From the NCBI RefSeq assembly GCF_027924605.1, contig NZ_AP027042.1:4317524-4381523 (forward strand): 64,000 nt of DNA. Direction: 5' to 3'. Shown piece after piece: positions 62,209-64,000 of this stretch. Below the pieces are notes generated by a model. That model had not been told where the DNA came from and made no database searches. It worked only from the letters and a program-made list of their open reading frames with translations. This DNA comes from Dyella sp. GSA-30 (GTDB lineage: Bacteria; Pseudomonadota; Gammaproteobacteria; Xanthomonadales; Rhodanobacteraceae). The translations under genes were made by a program, and so were the position numbers. Positions within the stretch are counted from its first letter, which is position 1, and each line of letters starts with the position of its first letter.

Positions 62209-63573
62209 ATGCAAAAGCTGCATTGCGAAACGTTAGACGCGTTGGATGCAGCCATTGTAGCTGCGGGTCCTGACGCCCTTTTTCGAGGGCAAGTGGAGCA
62301 CTTCCTCCGAGACGATGGCTCGCCTTCGCTCACCACCTCGTTTGCGCGACGTGGTTGCATCCCCGACTTGATGGTTAAGTGGTATCACTATGCCCGACGG
62401 GTACTGAAGCGGCACGTGCACGGGTGGGACGGTGCCGCGGACATGGCTACGGATCAAGCAATCCTCCAACACTACGGGTGGATTTCCTTCTACTTGGATG
62501 CGACAGGCGACGCACGAGTGGGCGCCTGGTTCGCCAGCCATGAATTCACCGAAAGCAAGAGGTGTGAACTAGTGGAGGACTGTTTCGAGGATCCTGTGTT
62601 CCTCGTGTCAAAGGCGGCCACATTCGAACCTGCGACGAGCGTCGGAAACCTGTATGTCCTTAGCCGGAAGAAGCTTCGCTCCGCAGGACTGAGCGCTGTG
62701 CATCTGTCGGAGATTGCCACAGCCCAAGGGACTCCTCGATACGTGCGGCAGGATGCATACATGGTTGGTCCTGTGCCGCAGGCTGGCCTTTCGATGGATT
62801 TTCTCACCCACCACATCACGGCACCTGCCCATATCTTCGACGCGTATGCGACGGGTCTTTCTACAGCGTTCTTGTTCCCAGAGCCCGGAGAAGACCCCAT
62901 CTTTGGCGAGTTGCTCGCCATGCCTTGGGAGAAGATTGGGCGCTCAGATGGACCTATCGACTTTTTCCAACGCGCTCTTGACCTTCCAGAATACACGCCG
63001 CACATCGTCAAGCACATGCCGCCAGCCACGGCCATGTATCGCCCGTTCTGGCTAGCGGATGCACCGCAAGATCCCGCCGACCCGGCCGTGGTCGTGCATG
63101 TGCTGTGTGGCAGCGCTCTCTTTCATGGCAGCAGCGAACTGTGCTTCTCGCTCCCCAATGTGTCGAAGCTGTTGGCAACTCACGACGGCCTCATGGTGGA
63201 ACCGGATGGGCTGGTGTATCACGGCATGGGGGAGCTCTATGGAAAGGGCGTAATCGTGATGAAGAAAGAGAGCGGATTGATTGAAGTCTGCGAGTTTGGG
63301 GTCGAACACCCAGGCCTGCAAATTCATGGACTCGGCAAGTTCCCGGGTATGCACTATCGAATCGACGAGCAAGGGCTGTGGCATCGAGCAACGCAGGCGG
63401 ACGACTGCGATTGCGGGTCTGATGCGCACGACGACCATATTCGTCTCTTGGGCCGGGTTGATACCGGCTTAAAGGAAGGCTTCATTGCCCTGGATTCGCC
63501 GAGGATATATTTGCAGCAGGGGCTGGCACGGGCGACCGATCCTGCTGTACTACGCGTATTTTTGGAGTCATAG
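62209..63573 (+). CDS. FRG-domain protein, possible defence gene
   Basis: 454 residues from ATG 62209; a GTG at 62104 would overlap the preceding gene. FRG signature: ALFRGQVEHF, SFARRGC, then QHYGWISFYLDATGDARVGA followed by WFASH. FRG domains occur in phage-defence and toxin contexts and are of unclear chemistry. The remaining ~300 residues are strand-rich, with FPEPGEDPIFGELLAMPWEK, DGLVYHGMGELYGKGVIVMK and a Cys/Asp-rich CDCGSDAHDD segment. No second domain is recognised. Confidence 0.75.
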   Translation: MQKLHCETLDALDAAIVAAGPDALFRGQVEHFLRDDGSPSLTTSFARRGCIPDLMVKWYHYARRVLKRHVHGWDGAADMATDQAILQHYGWISFYLDATGDARVGAWFASHEFTESKRCELVEDCFEDPVFLVSKAATFEPATSVGNLYVLSRKKLRSAGLSAVHLSEIATAQGTPRYVRQDAYMVGPVPQAGLSMDFLTHHITAPAHIFDAYATGLSTAFLFPEPGEDPIFGELLAMPWEKIGRSDGPIDFFQRALDLPEYTPHIVKHMPPATAMYRPFWLADAPQDPADPAVVVHVLCGSALFHGSSELCFSLPNVSKLLATHDGLMVEPDGLVYHGMGELYGKGVIVMKKESGLIEVCEFGVEHPGLQIHGLGKFPGMHYRIDEQGLWHRATQADDCDCGSDAHDDHIRLLGRVDTGLKEGFIALDSPRIYLQQGLARATDPAVLRVFLES

Positions 63574-63793
63574 ACAAGCGTGGACGGGAAAGTGCTCCTT
63601 ACCTAAGGAGCGCGAATATCGCCATGCTTTCAAACATCTGCATAGAAATCCTTGTGGGCATCATGGTGCCCTACAAGCCGCAGCAGGAAAATGTTGACCA
63701 ATAATGGTCGGTGGGCCACGAGTTGCCTCCGACCCGAGCCGCCAAAAGCATTTGCCCCATCGCCTAGAATGCATCGCTGAGTGATAAATATCA
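63574..63793. other. intergenic, nothing recognised
   Basis: 220 bases between two convergent genes; no hairpin or terminator found. Confidence 0.25.
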
Positions 63794-64000
63794 TCAGCCT
63801 CTGCGTCTACGGATTTCCTGGAACAGCGCGTTTACCGCTTCAATGTCCTGCAGAAGCTCGGCTGGCTGCGTCACCGCACGTTGCTGGCCAGCAGCGTGTG
63901 AATGGGCCCGGACGTTTCGGCAGCATTTATCGTGCAGGCGTTGGACCTCGCGGTATTCCCCTTCCTGCACGATCATCACGCCGTTGAGTCGGCCAACCGA
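63794..64000 (-). CDS. 3' end of a gene continuing past the window
   Basis: The minus-strand frame is open to the last base of the window and ends at TGA 63794-63796. The last ~68 residues are helical and charged (VMMIVQEGEYREVQRLHDKC, LQDIEAVNALFQEIRRRRG). Too little to name. Confidence 0.45.
   Translation of the reverse strand, partial: SVGRLNGVMIVQEGEYREVQRLHDKCCRNVRAHSHAAGQQRAVTQPAELLQDIEAVNALFQEIRRRRG

Overview
The window looks like chromosome from a gammaproteobacterium of the order Xanthomonadales, most likely Rhodanobacteraceae (Dyella/Luteibacter-like). This is inferred from high GC, a GTAG-type palindromic repeat, and an effector ending in what reads as the XVIPCD secretion tail known from Xanthomonadales type IV secretion effectors. 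No rRNA, tRNA gene or CRISPR array was recognised.

Layout. (1) 1-8.99 kb is ordinary chromosome: the end of a beta-ketoacyl synthase, a TRIC-type channel, an exported S41 peptidase, a DUF3300 lipoprotein, a small exported protein and a CPA1 Na+/H+ antiporter. (2) 9-16.3 kb holds small paralogous genes starting MSDEQ, a possible RebB-like gene, a DUF1330/hydrolase operon under a palindrome-rich promoter, and a peptidoglycan-targeting T4SS effector with an LprI-like immunity gene. (3) 16.5-29.9 kb is an accessory stretch of small, often immunity-like genes (barstar fold, zinc ribbon, exported proteins). It contains segmental duplications (methyltransferase, glyoxalase) and two families of palindromic repeats. 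(4) 29.1-34.6 kb is a full-length exported Rhs protein with an unrecognised C-terminal domain and a Sel1-repeat gene directly behind it. (5) 35-46.4 kb is a graveyard and repair zone: an SDR/AhpD-like operon with a LysR gene broken by an amber codon, an IS3 remnant, duplicated small genes, an orphan Rhs tip cut by a hairpin, an XRE-ImmA/IrrE two-gene module and an integrase remnant. (6) 46.5-53.3 kb has a small overlapping two-gene module, a plasmid/ICE-like HTH gene, and a four-gene operon built around a secreted mini-Rhs zinc metallopeptidase. (7) 53.3-63.6 kb is a defence-type island. It has a PD-(D/E)XK nuclease between two tRNA-Ser-end-like repeats, a P4-type integrase followed by a complete ABC-three-component system (Cap4-like nuclease, middle component, DUF3732 ATPase), a second integrase tail, then a coiled-coil/TM protein and an FRG-domain protein.

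Functional theme. Most of the window after 9 kb concerns conflict: contact-dependent or T4SS toxins with immunity partners, orphan immunity-like genes, and anti-mobile-element modules. Recombination at hairpin repeats and at integrase ends appears to shuffle these. Closest to new biology are the mini-Rhs metallopeptidase operon (49.6-51.8 kb), the putative X-Tfe/LprI pair (13.3-15.6 kb), the nuclease mini-element (53.3-55.1 kb), the Rhs C-terminal domain with its Sel1 partner, and the ABC-3C cargo framed by two integrase 3' ends.
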